Origin: Thermoactinomyces intermedius
Lineage (GTDB): Bacteria; Bacillota; Bacilli; Thermoactinomycetales; Thermoactinomycetaceae
Reading direction: 5' to 3' (one strand)
Assembly: GCF_016055025.1 (NCBI RefSeq)
Contig: NZ_JAECVW010000001.1
DNA length: 64,000 bases
The position numbers were made by a program, and so were the translations under genes. Numbering within the stretch: the stretch's first letter is position 1; the number at the start of each line of letters is the position of its first letter. The notes beneath the pieces are model-generated. The model did no database searches. It had not been told where the DNA came from and saw nothing but the letters and a program-made list of their open reading frames with translations. Positions 1-8,284 of this stretch are shown here, in pieces.

Positions 1-602
1 CAACAGACCGGCATCGGACGGTGGATGACACGCCGTATGGTGGCGGTGGCGGCATGGTCTTAAAGCCGGAACCGCTGTTTCGTGCCGTCGATGATCTGAC
101 ACAAGGCTCACCACGTCCCCCCATCCTGTTGATGTCACCGCAAGGTGAAACCTACACGCAGAAAAAAGCCGAGGAATTGGCGCAGCACTCCCGGTTGATC
201 ATCCTTTGCGGTCATTATGAAGGATTTGACGAGCGAATCCGGGAGCATCTGGCCACCGAGGAAATTTCCATCGGCGATTATGTTCTGACCGGCGGAGAAT
301 TACCGGCGATGATTTTAATGGACAGCATCAGTCGTCTGGTGCCTGGCGTGCTGGGGAATGAAACTTCCGCAATGACCGATTCTTTTTCCACCGGGTTGCT
401 GGAGTATCCCCAATACACGAGGCCGGCGGAATTCCGCGGTCTCAAAGTGCCTGAGGTGCTGCTGTCCGGGCACCATGCCAAGATTGAAAAATGGCGGCGC
501 GAGCAGTCATTGCTTCGAACTTGGCAAAGAAGGCCCGATCTTCTGGAAAAAGTGCCATTAACCGAAGAGGATCGCTGCTTTTTAAAAAAGCTGTCGGATT
601 AG
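1..602 (+). CDS. trmD: tRNA (guanine37-N1)-methyltransferase, 5' end cut by window
   Basis: TrmD uses S-adenosylmethionine to methylate G37 next to the anticodon of tRNAs reading CNN codons, which prevents +1 frameshifting. The frame is open from the first bases of the window, so the start lies upstream and roughly the last 199 residues are present of about 240-250. Family signatures are clear: VDDTPYGGGGGMVLKPEP near the visible N-terminus, the knotted SAM-binding core (LIILCGHYEGFDERI, then SIGDYVLTGGELPAMILMD) and the C-terminal tRNA-binding half. rplS follows after about 100 bases, the usual trmD-rplS order. A GTG at 21 is only an internal codon. Identity is near certain. Confidence 0.97.
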   Translation, partial: TDRHRTVDDTPYGGGGGMVLKPEPLFRAVDDLTQGSPRPPILLMSPQGETYTQKKAEELAQHSRLIILCGHYEGFDERIREHLATEEISIGDYVLTGGELPAMILMDSISRLVPGVLGNETSAMTDSFSTGLLEYPQYTRPAEFRGLKVPEVLLSGHHAKIEKWRREQSLLRTWQRRPDLLEKVPLTEEDRCFLKKLSD

Positions 603-704
603 GATGGTGAAATTGTATTCAATTAGTGGCTGTGGTAAAATATCCCCGTTCTGGTCGTTCGACGGCATTGGACGGAGAGGCTGATGAAAGGAGGTTTGGA
701 TGAG

Positions 705-1055
705 ATGCGTCCAATCATTCGTGAAATTACCGAAGAACAACTTCGTAAAGATATTCCTCAATTCCGTGCAGGGGACACCCTCCGTGTTCACGTGCGCGTA
801 AAAGAAGGACAACGGGAACGGATTCAGGTGTTTGAGGGCGTTGTGATTCAACGTCGCGGCGGAGGCATTTCCGAAACGTTCACCGTTCGCAAAATTTCTT
901 ACGGGATCGGTGTGGAACGTACCTTCCCGTTGCATTCACCGCGCATTGAAAAAATCGAAGTGGTTCGCCGTGGTAAAGTTCGTCGCGCCAAATTGTTCTA
1001 CTTGCGTGAACGCCGCGGAAAAGCCGCTCGTATTAAAGAACTTCATCAAAAATAA
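705..1055 (+). CDS. rplS: 50S ribosomal protein L19
   Basis: L19 sits at the 30S-50S interface of the ribosome. The 116-residue product begins MRPIIREITEEQLRKDIP and contains the L19 core with FRAGDTLRVHVRVKEG and RIQVFEGVVIQRRGGG, then a basic C-terminus (GKVRRAKLFYLRERRGKAAR). An in-frame ATG lies 21 bases earlier at 684, but the perfect AAAGGAGGT at 687-695 sits downstream of it and ideally placed for the ATG at 705, so 705 is chosen. It follows trmD and ends at its own intrinsic terminator. Confidence 0.97.
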   Translation: MRPIIREITEEQLRKDIPQFRAGDTLRVHVRVKEGQRERIQVFEGVVIQRRGGGISETFTVRKISYGIGVERTFPLHSPRIEKIEVVRRGKVRRAKLFYLRERRGKAARIKELHQK

Positions 1056-1065
1056 TAAGACAGTA

Positions 1066-1096
1066 GAAAAAGGGCTTGAGGATCAAGCCCTTTTCT
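1066..1096 (+). terminator. Intrinsic terminator after rplS
   Basis: An 11-base stem (AAAAGGGCTTG against CAAGCCCTTTT) with a short loop and a T-rich 3' arm lies just after the rplS stop. It separates the trmD-rplS unit from lepB. Confidence 0.85.
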
Positions 1097-1126
1097 CACA
1101 TTGACGAGCCAATTGGGGGAAATCCG

Positions 1127-1675
1127 ATGACCTCATACGTCCCTCGTACAGAGAAAATCAATCAGGAAAACGGGAAAGGCGGAAAAGTGCTGGATTGGGT
1201 TCGTGCTTTTGTGATCGCCATTTTTCTGGCAGTGTTGATTCGTATTTTTGTGTTTGAACCTTTTGCCGTATCCGGTCCGTCGATGGAAGAAACGATGTAT
1301 ACCGGAGATCTGGTTTTGGTCAACAAACTGATTTACAAATTGAGAGAGCCTGAACGAGGAGAAATCGTTGTTTTTCACGAAAGTAAAGACAAAGATTTCA
1401 TCAAACGGGTGATCGCTTTGCCGGGGGAGACGGTCGAAGCCAAAAACAACAAAATCCTGATAAACGGGAAGATCGTGGATGAACCTTATCTTTCCGACGA
1501 TATGCGCACCATGGATTTTGATGAGGTGCAAGTGCCGCAAGGCAAGGTTTTTGTTCTGGGGGATAACCGGTTGAACAGTACGGACAGCCGGGTGATCGGA
1601 GCGGTTTCGATGTCTCAGCTGGTGGGAAGGGCGGAGTTTATTTATTGGCCCGTTTTTGAAATGAAATGGTTGTGA
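1127..1675 (+). CDS. lepB: Type I signal peptidase
   Basis: This membrane-bound serine/lysine protease removes signal peptides from exported proteins on the outer face of the membrane. The 182-residue protein has a short cytosolic N-terminus, one transmembrane helix (about residues 20-42, VRAFVIAIFLAVLIRIFVF), the catalytic Ser box SGPSMEETM, the catalytic Lys in FIKRVIALPGE, and the final conserved box VLGDNRLNSTDSR. Length and single helix match the Gram-positive SipS/SipT type. The start is the ATG at 1127 behind GGGGGA. An upstream TTG at 1076 lies inside the rplS terminator and is unlikely. It lies between rplS and rbgA as in B. subtilis relatives. Confidence 0.95.
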   Translation: MTSYVPRTEKINQENGKGGKVLDWVRAFVIAIFLAVLIRIFVFEPFAVSGPSMEETMYTGDLVLVNKLIYKLREPERGEIVVFHESKDKDFIKRVIALPGETVEAKNNKILINGKIVDEPYLSDDMRTMDFDEVQVPQGKVFVLGDNRLNSTDSRVIGAVSMSQLVGRAEFIYWPVFEMKWL

Positions 1676-1685
1676 TTTTTTCAAT

Positions 1686-1714
1686 TGAAGGAGCCTTTTT
1701 GAAAGCTCCTTTTC
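1686..1714 (+). terminator. Intrinsic terminator after lepB
   Basis: The stem AAGGAGC against GCTCCTT (1688-1711), followed by Ts, lies just downstream of the lepB stop. Confidence 0.7.
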
Positions 1715-1777
1715 CATTTGACACCGATTGGAAAAATCCCCCTGTTGGCAACAGGATAGAAGAGGTGTGACGTACAT

Positions 1778-2674
1778 ATGACCATTCAGTGGTTCCCGGG
1801 ACATATGGCAAAGGCGCGCCGGCAGGTTGAAGAGAAACTGAAGTTGGTCGACATCGTGTTTGAATTGTTGGATGCGCGTTTGCCGTTATCCAGTCGAAAT
1901 CCCATGATGGATGAAATTCTGAAAGACAAGCCCCGTCTCATTTTATTGACCAAATGCGATTTGGCGGATGAACGGGCGAATCAGGCTTGGATGAAATATT
2001 TTCAAGCCCGTCGGATGCCGGTGCTTCCGGTTGATGCACAAACAGGGAAAGGGGTCCAACAGATTATTCCGGCGTGTGAAAAAATCCTGGCCCCGCTGTT
2101 CCAACAAAGAGAGAAAAAAGGGATTCAGTCCCGCAAATTTCGAGCGATGGTGACCGGAATTCCCAATGTGGGAAAATCATCGTTGATCAACCGCCTGGCC
2201 AAACGTTCCGTTGCCGAAACCGGTGACCGGCCCGGGGTGACCAAAGCACAGCAGTGGATCCGGGTCGGAAAAACCATGGAACTGTTGGATACCCCCGGGA
2301 TTTTGTGGCCCAAATTTGACGATCCCGTCACCGGCTTGCGTCTGGCAGCCAGCGGCGCCATCAAAGAAACGATTTTGCCGATCGATGAAGTGGCTTTGTA
2401 TGTATTAAATTATTTAAAAGAGCGGTATCCGGATCGGTTGAAAAAACGGTACAAACTGGAGCAAACGGAACAAGACGGAGTCGCGTTGATGGAGGAGATC
2501 GGGAAAAAACGGGGTTGTTTGTTGCGGGGCGGAGAGATTGATTACGAAAAAGTGGCCGAGCTGTTGTTGCATGAGTTGAGAGCCGGCCGTTTGGGACGGA
2601 TTTCTTTTGAATTTCCGGAGGATTGGATCGGAAAAGAGGAGATGGGATATGCAGGGGACGATCGCGGAAATTAA
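1778..2674 (+). CDS. rbgA: Ribosome biogenesis GTPase RbgA (YlqF)
   Basis: RbgA is a circularly permuted GTPase needed for late assembly of the 50S subunit. In the 298-residue protein the G motifs come in permuted order: G4 (LTKCD, about residue 60) precedes G1 (GIPNVGKSSLINRL, about 125) and G3 (DTPG, about 175). The N-terminus WFPGHMAKARRQ is the family hallmark, and the C-terminal ANTAR-like RNA-binding part follows from about 210. The start is the ATG at 1778 behind GAAGAGGTG. rnhB starts inside its 3' end, so the two are translationally linked. Confidence 0.97.
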   Translation: MTIQWFPGHMAKARRQVEEKLKLVDIVFELLDARLPLSSRNPMMDEILKDKPRLILLTKCDLADERANQAWMKYFQARRMPVLPVDAQTGKGVQQIIPACEKILAPLFQQREKKGIQSRKFRAMVTGIPNVGKSSLINRLAKRSVAETGDRPGVTKAQQWIRVGKTMELLDTPGILWPKFDDPVTGLRLAASGAIKETILPIDEVALYVLNYLKERYPDRLKKRYKLEQTEQDGVALMEEIGKKRGCLLRGGEIDYEKVAELLLHELRAGRLGRISFEFPEDWIGKEEMGYAGDDRGN

Positions 2675-3455
2675 GAAATGGTTGGAGAAGAAAGAGAGGC
2701 TGAGCCCGCAGGAATTGGCGGAACTTCAAAACGATTCGCGGGCGGGGGTGCAAAAGTTGGCGGCCCGATATATCAAAAAACAGGAACGAAGAAAAAAAGA
2801 AGAAGAACGCTTGGAAAAAATGTGGTATTACGAAAAAAAATACCGCCAACAAGGAATCCGGCTGATTGCGGGGGTGGATGAAGCCGGGCGGGGGCCTCTG
2901 GCCGGTCCCGTGGTGGCGGCGGCGGTGATCCTGCCGGAATCGTTTCCCGTGGAGGGGTTAAATGATTCCAAACAAATGACGCCGCAAAACCGGCAGCGCC
3001 TGAAGGAGCGCATTGAGTCCGAAGCAATCGCCGTCGGTGTGGGAATGGCGGATGAGCTTTATATTGACCGGCACAATATTTTGCAAGCCACGTACCATGC
3101 GATGCGAAAAGCCATCGAACAATTGCCGGTGACACCGGAAATGGTGTTGGCCGACGCGGTGACCATTCCGGATCTCGCTATCCCGCAACAAGCGATCATC
3201 AAAGGAGATGCCAAAAGCCATTCAATTGCTGCCGCATCTGTCATTGCCAAAACGGTGCGTGACGAGTGGATGATGCAAATGGCCGAAAAGTATCCGCATT
3301 ACGGCTTTGATCATCATATGGGATACGGAACGCCGGAACATCTCAAGGCACTGGAAGAATTCGGCCCTTCGCCCATTCACCGGAAAAGCTTTGCACCGGT
3401 CCGCTCGCGTTTGAAAAACGCCTCCCGTCTTTTGTTGCAAGGAGAATCCCGATGA
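2649..3455 (+). CDS. rnhB: Ribonuclease HII
   Basis: RNase HII cleaves RNA in RNA/DNA hybrids and single ribonucleotides in DNA. The 268-residue product has an N-terminal extension of about 70 residues rich in Lys/Glu (helical, as in B. subtilis RnhB), then the catalytic domain opening with GVDEAGRGPLAGPVVAAAV. Further acidic residues include the Asp in VLADAV, and HHMGYGTPEH lies near the end. The ATG at 2649, behind GAGGAG, is preferred over an upstream TTG at 2607. It overlaps the rbgA 3' end by 26 bases, and its stop overlaps the yraN start (ATGA). Confidence 0.96.
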   Translation: MQGTIAEIKKWLEKKERLSPQELAELQNDSRAGVQKLAARYIKKQERRKKEEERLEKMWYYEKKYRQQGIRLIAGVDEAGRGPLAGPVVAAAVILPESFPVEGLNDSKQMTPQNRQRLKERIESEAIAVGVGMADELYIDRHNILQATYHAMRKAIEQLPVTPEMVLADAVTIPDLAIPQQAIIKGDAKSHSIAAASVIAKTVRDEWMMQMAEKYPHYGFDHHMGYGTPEHLKALEEFGPSPIHRKSFAPVRSRLKNASRLLLQGESR

Positions 3456-3811
3456 GAAAAGACAAAAGAAAACAGGTCGGCCGGCTGGGGGAAGAGCTGG
3501 CGGCCCGGTTTCTGTTGCAAAAAGGGTATGTCATCCGGGACCGGAATTGGGCAACCCGGATGGGGGAACTGGATATCATTGCGATGAAAGACGGGCAACT
3601 GGTGATTGTGGAAGTCCGGACGACCTGGAGTGCCAAATTTGGTTACGGGCTTGAATCGGTCGATTTCCGAAAACAACAAAAACTGCGACGTTTGGCTGTG
3701 CTGTATTTGAGCCGGCACCGTCTGCACCATTTGCCGCTTCGTTTTGATGTCATTTCCGTATTGTGGGATGAAAAAGACCCGCAACTGAATCATATCGAAG
3801 GCGCTTTTTAA
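3452..3811 (+). CDS. yraN: UPF0102 family protein (YraN), predicted nuclease fold
   Basis: This is a 119-residue member of UPF0102, a PD-(D/E)XK-fold family of unsettled function that is often found beside rnhB and comM/dprA. Visible motifs are GRLGEELAARFLLQKGY near the N-terminus, and the core acidic residues in MGELDIIAMKDG and VIVEVRTTW, which correspond to the D...ExR metal site. It overlaps rnhB by four bases. In many Firmicutes comM and dprA follow directly. Here the backbone stops and dprA lies 44 kb away. Confidence 0.93.
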   Translation: MRKDKRKQVGRLGEELAARFLLQKGYVIRDRNWATRMGELDIIAMKDGQLVIVEVRTTWSAKFGYGLESVDFRKQQKLRRLAVLYLSRHRLHHLPLRFDVISVLWDEKDPQLNHIEGAF

Positions 3812-3819
3812 ACCATGAA

Positions 3820-3857
3820 AACCACCACTTTCCACGGAGAAAGCGGTGGTTTTTTTA
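3820..3857. terminator. Terminator between convergent yraN and ilvA
   Basis: An inverted repeat AACCACCACTTTC / GAAAGCGGTGGTT with a long T tract on the plus side lies between yraN and ilvA. A short T run on the opposite strand means it may also serve ilvA. Confidence 0.85.
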
Positions 3858-3865
3858 ACATAAGG

Positions 3866-5137
3866 TCAGATTAACAGATGGAACAGGCGCGGGTCATTGT
3901 TAATTTCGATAAACGGGAATCCTTTCTTTTTCATCCGCTCAATGAGTGAAGGATAATCCTCCCGGTATTTCAGTTCGATTCCCACCAGTGCCGGTCCGTT
4001 GTCTTTGTTGTTTTTCTTGGTGTATTCAAAGCGGGTGATATCATCATTTTCGCCGAGGACATCATCCAGAAACTCGCGCAAAGCACCGGCCCGTTGGGGG
4101 AAGTTGATGATGAAATAATGTTTTAATCCCTCGTAAATGAGAGACCGTTCCTTGATTTCCTGCATCCGGTCGATATCATTATTGCCGCCGCTGATGATGC
4201 AGACGACATTTTTTCCGCGAATGGCTTCCCGGTAAAAGTCCAGGGCGGATATGGCCAATGCCCCGGCCGGTTCCGCAATGATCGCATTCTGATTGTATAA
4301 GTTCAAGATGGTGATGCAAATTTTCCCTTCCGGTACCAAAACCACCTCATCGATATTTTCCCGGCAAATTTGAAAGGTGAGCTCGCCGACTTGTTTGACC
4401 GCCGCTCCGTCTACAAAAGGATCGATTTCTTTTAATTCAGTTACTTTTCCGTTCTCAAAAGACGTTTTCATCCCCGGGGCCCCGGCCGGTTCCACACCGA
4501 TCACTTTGGTTTGGGGATAAACGCTTTTTATGTAAGAGCTGATCCCGGCCGCCAGTCCTCCGCCGCCGATGGCGACAAAAACATAATCCGGGGGTTGGTT
4601 CAGGTCATTCAGGATTTCGATCCCGATGGTTCCCTGTCCGACGATGGTGCGGTAATCGTCAAACGGATGGATAAAAGACATCTGATGTTCCCGGGCATAA
4701 GCCACGGCTTGATGATAAGCATCATCAAAGGTGTCCCCCGTCAAAACCACTTCCACAAATTTGCCGCCGTAATGTTTGACTTGATTGATCTTCTGCCGCG
4801 GTGTGGTGGTCGGCATGAAAATTTTTCCGGGAATGTTTAAATGATTGCATGAATAGGAAACCCCCTGGGCATGATTTCCCGCACTCGCGCAAACCACCCC
4901 TTGTTGCCGTTCTTCTTCCGGGAGGCTGATGATAGTGTGGTAAGCCCCGCGGATTTTAAAGGAACGGACCACTTGCAAATCTTCCCGTTTCAAATGGATT
5001 TGACAGCCGTATTTGTCGGACAAGAGGGGATTAAGCTCCAAGGGAGTATGCTTGCAAACTTCTTTGAGCCGCTGATTGGCAATGAGGATGTCCTCCACTT
5101 TGACCCGTTCGGTTTTCAGATCCAACACTTTGCTCAT
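3866..5137 (-). CDS. ilvA: Threonine ammonia-lyase (biosynthetic threonine dehydratase)
   Basis: IlvA is a PLP enzyme that converts threonine to 2-oxobutanoate and ammonia, the first step of isoleucine synthesis. The protein has 423 residues, like B. subtilis IlvA. It shows the PLP lysine in VVRSFKIRGAYH (about residue 62), the phosphate loop AIGGGGLAAG (about 190), and a C-terminal ACT-like regulatory domain from about 335 (LKHYFIINFPQRAGALREFL), consistent with isoleucine feedback. The start is the ATG at 5137. No ilv/leu neighbours are present and no T-box was seen upstream. Confidence 0.95.
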   Translation of the reverse strand: MSKVLDLKTERVKVEDILIANQRLKEVCKHTPLELNPLLSDKYGCQIHLKREDLQVVRSFKIRGAYHTIISLPEEERQQGVVCASAGNHAQGVSYSCNHLNIPGKIFMPTTTPRQKINQVKHYGGKFVEVVLTGDTFDDAYHQAVAYAREHQMSFIHPFDDYRTIVGQGTIGIEILNDLNQPPDYVFVAIGGGGLAAGISSYIKSVYPQTKVIGVEPAGAPGMKTSFENGKVTELKEIDPFVDGAAVKQVGELTFQICRENIDEVVLVPEGKICITILNLYNQNAIIAEPAGALAISALDFYREAIRGKNVVCIISGGNNDIDRMQEIKERSLIYEGLKHYFIINFPQRAGALREFLDDVLGENDDITRFEYTKKNNKDNGPALVGIELKYREDYPSLIERMKKKGFPFIEINNDPRLFHLLI

Positions 5138-5243
5138 CTCAACTCATCCTTTGGCTAAGAAGTATTTAATGAAGTATTTTAGCACAATCCTCTTATTTTT
5201 GGGAATATTAAACGAAAATTTTAAAGAGGAGAACAGAAAAAAG

Positions 5244-5272
5244 AAAAAGCGCCGCATTATCGGCGCTTTCCA
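5244..5272 (-). terminator. Terminator after the Cys/His-rich gene
   Basis: Read on the minus strand, the stem AAAGCGCCG/CGGCGCTTT (5246-5269) is followed by a T-rich run, just downstream of the stop at 5277. Confidence 0.8.
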
Positions 5273-5276
5273 CTGA

Positions 5277-5570
5277 TTAACAATGTTTGCAACGAAGCAA
5301 AACGGCTTCACCCGGTTTCAGACAAAGACGGTGGACTTTCCGGCATCGATCCGGGTGCCCGCAGGTGACCACCGCTTTGCTGTGTCCGCAGTGGACTTTG
5401 ACGGCTTCTCCCCGTTCCAAAACACAAGTTTTGGTATGGTGTGCATGGTGGCAGCATTTGATCAGGACGGATTGCCCGCGTCTTAAATGGACAAATTTTC
5501 TTTTTCTTTTCTCCGGCTCCAGTACAACCCGCCTTCTCCGGTGATGGCATGAACATGAATGGCTCATCAT
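5277..5570 (-). CDS. Small Cys/His/Arg-rich repeat protein, function unknown
   Basis: I do not recognise this 97-residue protein. It is rich in Cys, His, Arg and Lys. After a His/Arg-rich head (HSCSCHHRRRR) it holds three copies of a roughly 30-residue unit, each of the type L-x-x-G-E/Q-x-V-x-x-x-C followed by a His/Cys pair: LRRGQSVLIKCCHH, LERGEAVKVHCGH and LKPGEAVLLRCKHC. That suggests repeated small beta units with metal or disulfide links. There is no signal peptide or membrane segment. AAGGAGGAAG precedes the ATG and it has its own terminator, so it is a real monocistronic gene. High Cys/His with Arg-rich ends resembles spore coat proteins, but that is inference. Confidence 0.75.
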   Translation of the reverse strand: MMSHSCSCHHRRRRVVLEPEKRKRKFVHLRRGQSVLIKCCHHAHHTKTCVLERGEAVKVHCGHSKAVVTCGHPDRCRKVHRLCLKPGEAVLLRCKHC

Positions 5571-5796
5571 ATCTTCCTCCTTATTGGAATTTGGATCCTT
5601 CCGGACCCTCTATTAAGTTATGAAAAAACAGAAAAATCCGTTTGTATTCTTGTGGAGAAAAACGAAAGAAAGCGATGGATTGTCAAAATATAGTAAAATA
5701 TGAAAAAATAGAGTTGGTTTGTCGCAAAGGGAGTAACAGGGCGGGGGTGAAAAAATGTACAGTGAATTGACCAAAGACCGGACTTGATAATTATAA
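5571..5796. other. AT-rich intergenic region
   Basis: No convincing gene is seen. A ten-codon reading frame at 5755 behind GGGCGGGGGTG is too short to call. The interval probably holds the promoter of the minus-strand Cys/His-rich gene. Confidence 0.5.
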
Positions 5797-5798
5797 AA

Positions 5799-5834
5799 AG
5801 AACCCCCAACATCATAGAGATGTTGGGGGTTAAA
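5799..5834 (-). terminator. Terminator downstream of the membrane-protein remnant
   Basis: A strong 12-base stem (AACCCCCAACAT/ATGTTGGGGGTT), followed on the minus strand by a T run, lies downstream of the remnant that ends at 5860. Confidence 0.8.
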
Positions 5835-5859
5835 ATCTTAAGTCAACTTATGAAAACTG

Positions 5860-6300
5860 CTAATCCAGCATATGGAGTTTTTTCAGTTTTAAATAGTAAC
5901 CATAAACAATAACCATAGGGATGAAATAGGATAACAATGTCCAACCAATATTCCAACCGTTTCCGTAAGTGATTTTACCAAAAATAAGAGTAAATAAAAC
6001 AATCAACCAGTAATGATGAAATCTAAAATGTTTAATGAAATGAACAAATGTACAAGTAACCCACGGAATGAAGCCTAAATTACTTAGCAATATTCCAATA
6101 TGGTTCCAATTTTTGGGGGCAAAATCCAAAAACCAAAGAACAAACCTATTTCATTAAATATATATGCAAGAGTAGCAGCGAGTGGGAAAATAGTGAGAAT
6201 CATTTTCTTGTTTCTATGGTAAATGGTAGATACCATATATCCATGATAAAACCCATCCTAAAATGAAATAGTAAATTATTTTGTTTCACCCCAATTATCA
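5860..6300 (-). pseudogene. Frameshifted small integral membrane protein (CBO0543-like)
   Basis: The last 89 codons (stop at 5860) are hydrophobic and read PKNWNHIGILLSNLGFIPW ... GNGWNIGWTLLSYFIP, which resembles the C-terminal half of CBO0543-type multi-spanning proteins. Upstream, the same protein continues in other frames: GYMVSTIYHRNKKMILTIFP and LAATLAYIFNEIGLFFGFW join the C-terminal part if one base is restored near 6120, and a second shift near 6250 would link VLVILIIGVKQNNLLFHF. Two single-base losses point to a decayed gene. It borders the toxin island. The family assignment is tentative. Confidence 0.5.
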
Positions 6301-6354
6301 GTATTACCAAGACTATTGGTAAACAGCAAAAAGGAGGTCCGCAACACCTCTTAC

Positions 6355-6498
6355 ATGTTGGGGTATCGTCATTTTTTAACGGCGTTAACAATTGCATTGC
6401 TTTTGGCAAGTTTGGCCTGCTGTATCCTTTACTCTTGGTATTCGCGATGCATTAACCAGCTAAGACATAAGAGTCTAACAACCAAACATGTGGATTGA
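6355..6498 (+). CDS. Possible 47-residue single-span membrane peptide
   Basis: From the ATG at 6355 this reads a short protein with one hydrophobic stretch (LTALTIALLLASLACCILY) and a basic tail. An AAAGGAGGT lies upstream at 6329-6337, but the spacing of about 17 bases is longer than usual. It overlaps the upstream remains of the minus-strand membrane pseudogene, so it could be chance. Low confidence. Confidence 0.22.
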   Translation: MLGYRHFLTALTIALLLASLACCILYSWYSRCINQLRHKSLTTKHVD

Positions 6499-6803
6499 TT
6501 CGCGGTTTGTTTTTTACCACAAAAACTTATTTCTTCCCATTCCTTCAAATCCTCTTCGGAGATGCCCTTATGTTGGGGAAGGGCTCAAAAGTAGGGAAAA
6601 TGCCATATAAATGATTAGATGTCAATTCTATATAAAAATTTAATTTTTAATGAACAGGGTTGTCCTTGGGTCAAATTTGTTCTTTTTTAGCTTAAAATTG
6701 TGATAAATAAAACGAAAATCAATGGATAACTATTTTCTAATTGAAGGGAGGAGAATCCGTTACGGAGAGCGAAGAACGCCATGCATTATCCGTAACAGGA
6801 GAT
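6499..6803. other. Non-coding leader of the first toxin gene
   Basis: No gene is supported here. The last 100 bases are AT-rich and may contain the promoter. A strong GGGAGGAG at 6746-6753 has no in-frame start codon at normal distance, which leaves the toxin start uncertain. Confidence 0.4.
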
Positions 6804-8273
6804 ATGGGTACATATATTCATCGATTCCTCGTCATTTTGTTTATCGCCTGTGTGGGATTTGGTATTTGGGGAAGCGGCGTGGTACATGCCGATGGCAGTT
6901 TTGACGTGCCTGAAGTCAATGACCAATTCAACAATTACGGGAATAACCCAGCCCCAACGAAAGAACAGCCTATAACCACACAGCCCGTGAACGAAGAGAA
7001 GGGAATTTTGGATCGGATCACCGAACCCATCTCGGATGCATGGGATTGGACGGTAGACAAGGTTTCAAGTGCTTGGGAATGGACGAAAGAAACTGCGTCC
7101 AATGTATGGGATTGGTTCGTGGGGATCTTGTCGAAGATCACAGAAGTCGTGGTGGATGCTCTCTCCGCCGTCTGGGATTGGATTCTTGAACATAAAGCAA
7201 TTACTATCGCAATCTTAAGCATTATTGGTGTTATCGTAGCAGTTGTTGGGTTTGTTTTTGAAGTGGGGCTCGCCTTGTTAATAGGTGCTGGGATTCTACT
7301 CGGAGAAATCATCGGTGGACTGTCGGCATGGCTCTCAGGGAACGAGTGGATGAGTGACGAGATGCTTCGTGACATCATTATCGGTGGCATCGCCGGAGGA
7401 ATCTCAACATTATTTGGTTGGTTAGCAGGCGCAAGTGTTTCCGGCACTAGTCTGGTTAGTTGGATTGGTTCCAAAATACCTTGGTTAGGAAGATCTTTTC
7501 CCGCCATCTTTGGTAGCGGAGTGGGTGCAGGAGTAGACCAAAGTATTACCGATCTCCTGAAGACCGGCAAGATTGATCCGAAAAAAACCATGATTGTCAC
7601 GGGTCTCGGTTTCCTCATCACATTTGGTGGTGGGTACATTGGTAGCCATTTTGATGACATCGTCACAAAAATTAATAACCTTAGCCTCTCGCCAGTTACG
7701 CAAATATTCGAGAATGGAACAGCTTCCGCTCCAAAGACGATCGGTGATACACAATTCGGCCAATGGTTGCAGAAGTTTGCTGCTACAACTGATAGTAAGG
7801 CCACAGGAAAAGTTACAAAAAATGATCTGGTACCAGGAAGTCCTGAACATAAAGCACAAAGATGGAAAGAATATCAAGCCAGAGGCGGTAAATATACCTA
7901 CGAGCAGTGGAGTAAAGTTTATGAAGGTAATATGGGAAAAGCAAATAAATCTCATCAAATGGTTGATGAGTATAGAAAAAAACTTGATTGGGAAGGAATA
8001 ACTCAAGTATCGATAGAAACTCCTTATGGTCGCCGAATTTTAGATATTGCAAATGAAGAATTAAAAAAAGCGATTGAACATAAAACGTCCACTAAGAAAG
8101 AAGGCGTTGCATATTTTTCTCGTAGTGAGAGAATAAGGGAAGAGATTGCAAAAGATACATACTTAGTTCAAAAAGGATGGGATATTACTTGGGTATTTGA
8201 AAGAGCAGACGCAAGTGAACCATTAATTAAAGAACTAGAAAAAAATGGCATAAAAGTTAAATTTGAAGAGTAG
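6804..8273 (+). CDS. Polymorphic toxin 1: exported Trp-rich membrane module with PD-(D/E)XK-like nuclease tip
   Basis: This 489-residue protein has a signal-like segment (HRFLVILFIACVGFGIW, ending near VVHADG), a low-complexity linker starting FDVPEVNDQFN, and Trp-rich amphipathic repeats at about residues 67-130 (AWDWTVDKVSSAWEWTKE, VWDWFVGILSKITEVV). Long hydrophobic Gly-rich segments follow at about 130-290. Residues 1-325, up to QFGQWLQKF, are paralogous to the toxin on the opposite strand at 11280-12788; the C-terminal 150 residues are not. The tip has D in RRILDIANEEL and E-x-K in AIEHKTS, followed by a W-rich end (KGWDITWVFER), a layout typical of restriction-endonuclease-fold toxins. 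ATG 6804 is chosen by alignment of signal peptides; its AGGAG is only two bases away, and a TTG at 6741 has no site. The downstream gene is the likely immunity partner. Confidence 0.8.
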   Translation: MGTYIHRFLVILFIACVGFGIWGSGVVHADGSFDVPEVNDQFNNYGNNPAPTKEQPITTQPVNEEKGILDRITEPISDAWDWTVDKVSSAWEWTKETASNVWDWFVGILSKITEVVVDALSAVWDWILEHKAITIAILSIIGVIVAVVGFVFEVGLALLIGAGILLGEIIGGLSAWLSGNEWMSDEMLRDIIIGGIAGGISTLFGWLAGASVSGTSLVSWIGSKIPWLGRSFPAIFGSGVGAGVDQSITDLLKTGKIDPKKTMIVTGLGFLITFGGGYIGSHFDDIVTKINNLSLSPVTQIFENGTASAPKTIGDTQFGQWLQKFAATTDSKATGKVTKNDLVPGSPEHKAQRWKEYQARGGKYTYEQWSKVYEGNMGKANKSHQMVDEYRKKLDWEGITQVSIETPYGRRILDIANEELKKAIEHKTSTKKEGVAYFSRSERIREEIAKDTYLVQKGWDITWVFERADASEPLIKELEKNGIKVKFEE

Positions 8274-8284
8274 GTGGTTTAATT

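Noticed and set aside
1133..1804. 223-codon minus-strand frame opposite lepB
   Set aside because: It mirrors the clear signal peptidase gene, has no ribosome site and unlikely composition.
5755..5787. Ten-codon frame behind a G-rich site
   Set aside because: Too short to distinguish from chance.
5618..5815. 65-codon minus-strand frame
   Set aside because: Overlaps a terminator and lacks a ribosome site.
6746..6806. Toxin 1 start at TTG 6741
   Set aside because: No ribosome site precedes it, and the paralogue aligns from the ATG at 6804; the true start is still uncertain.
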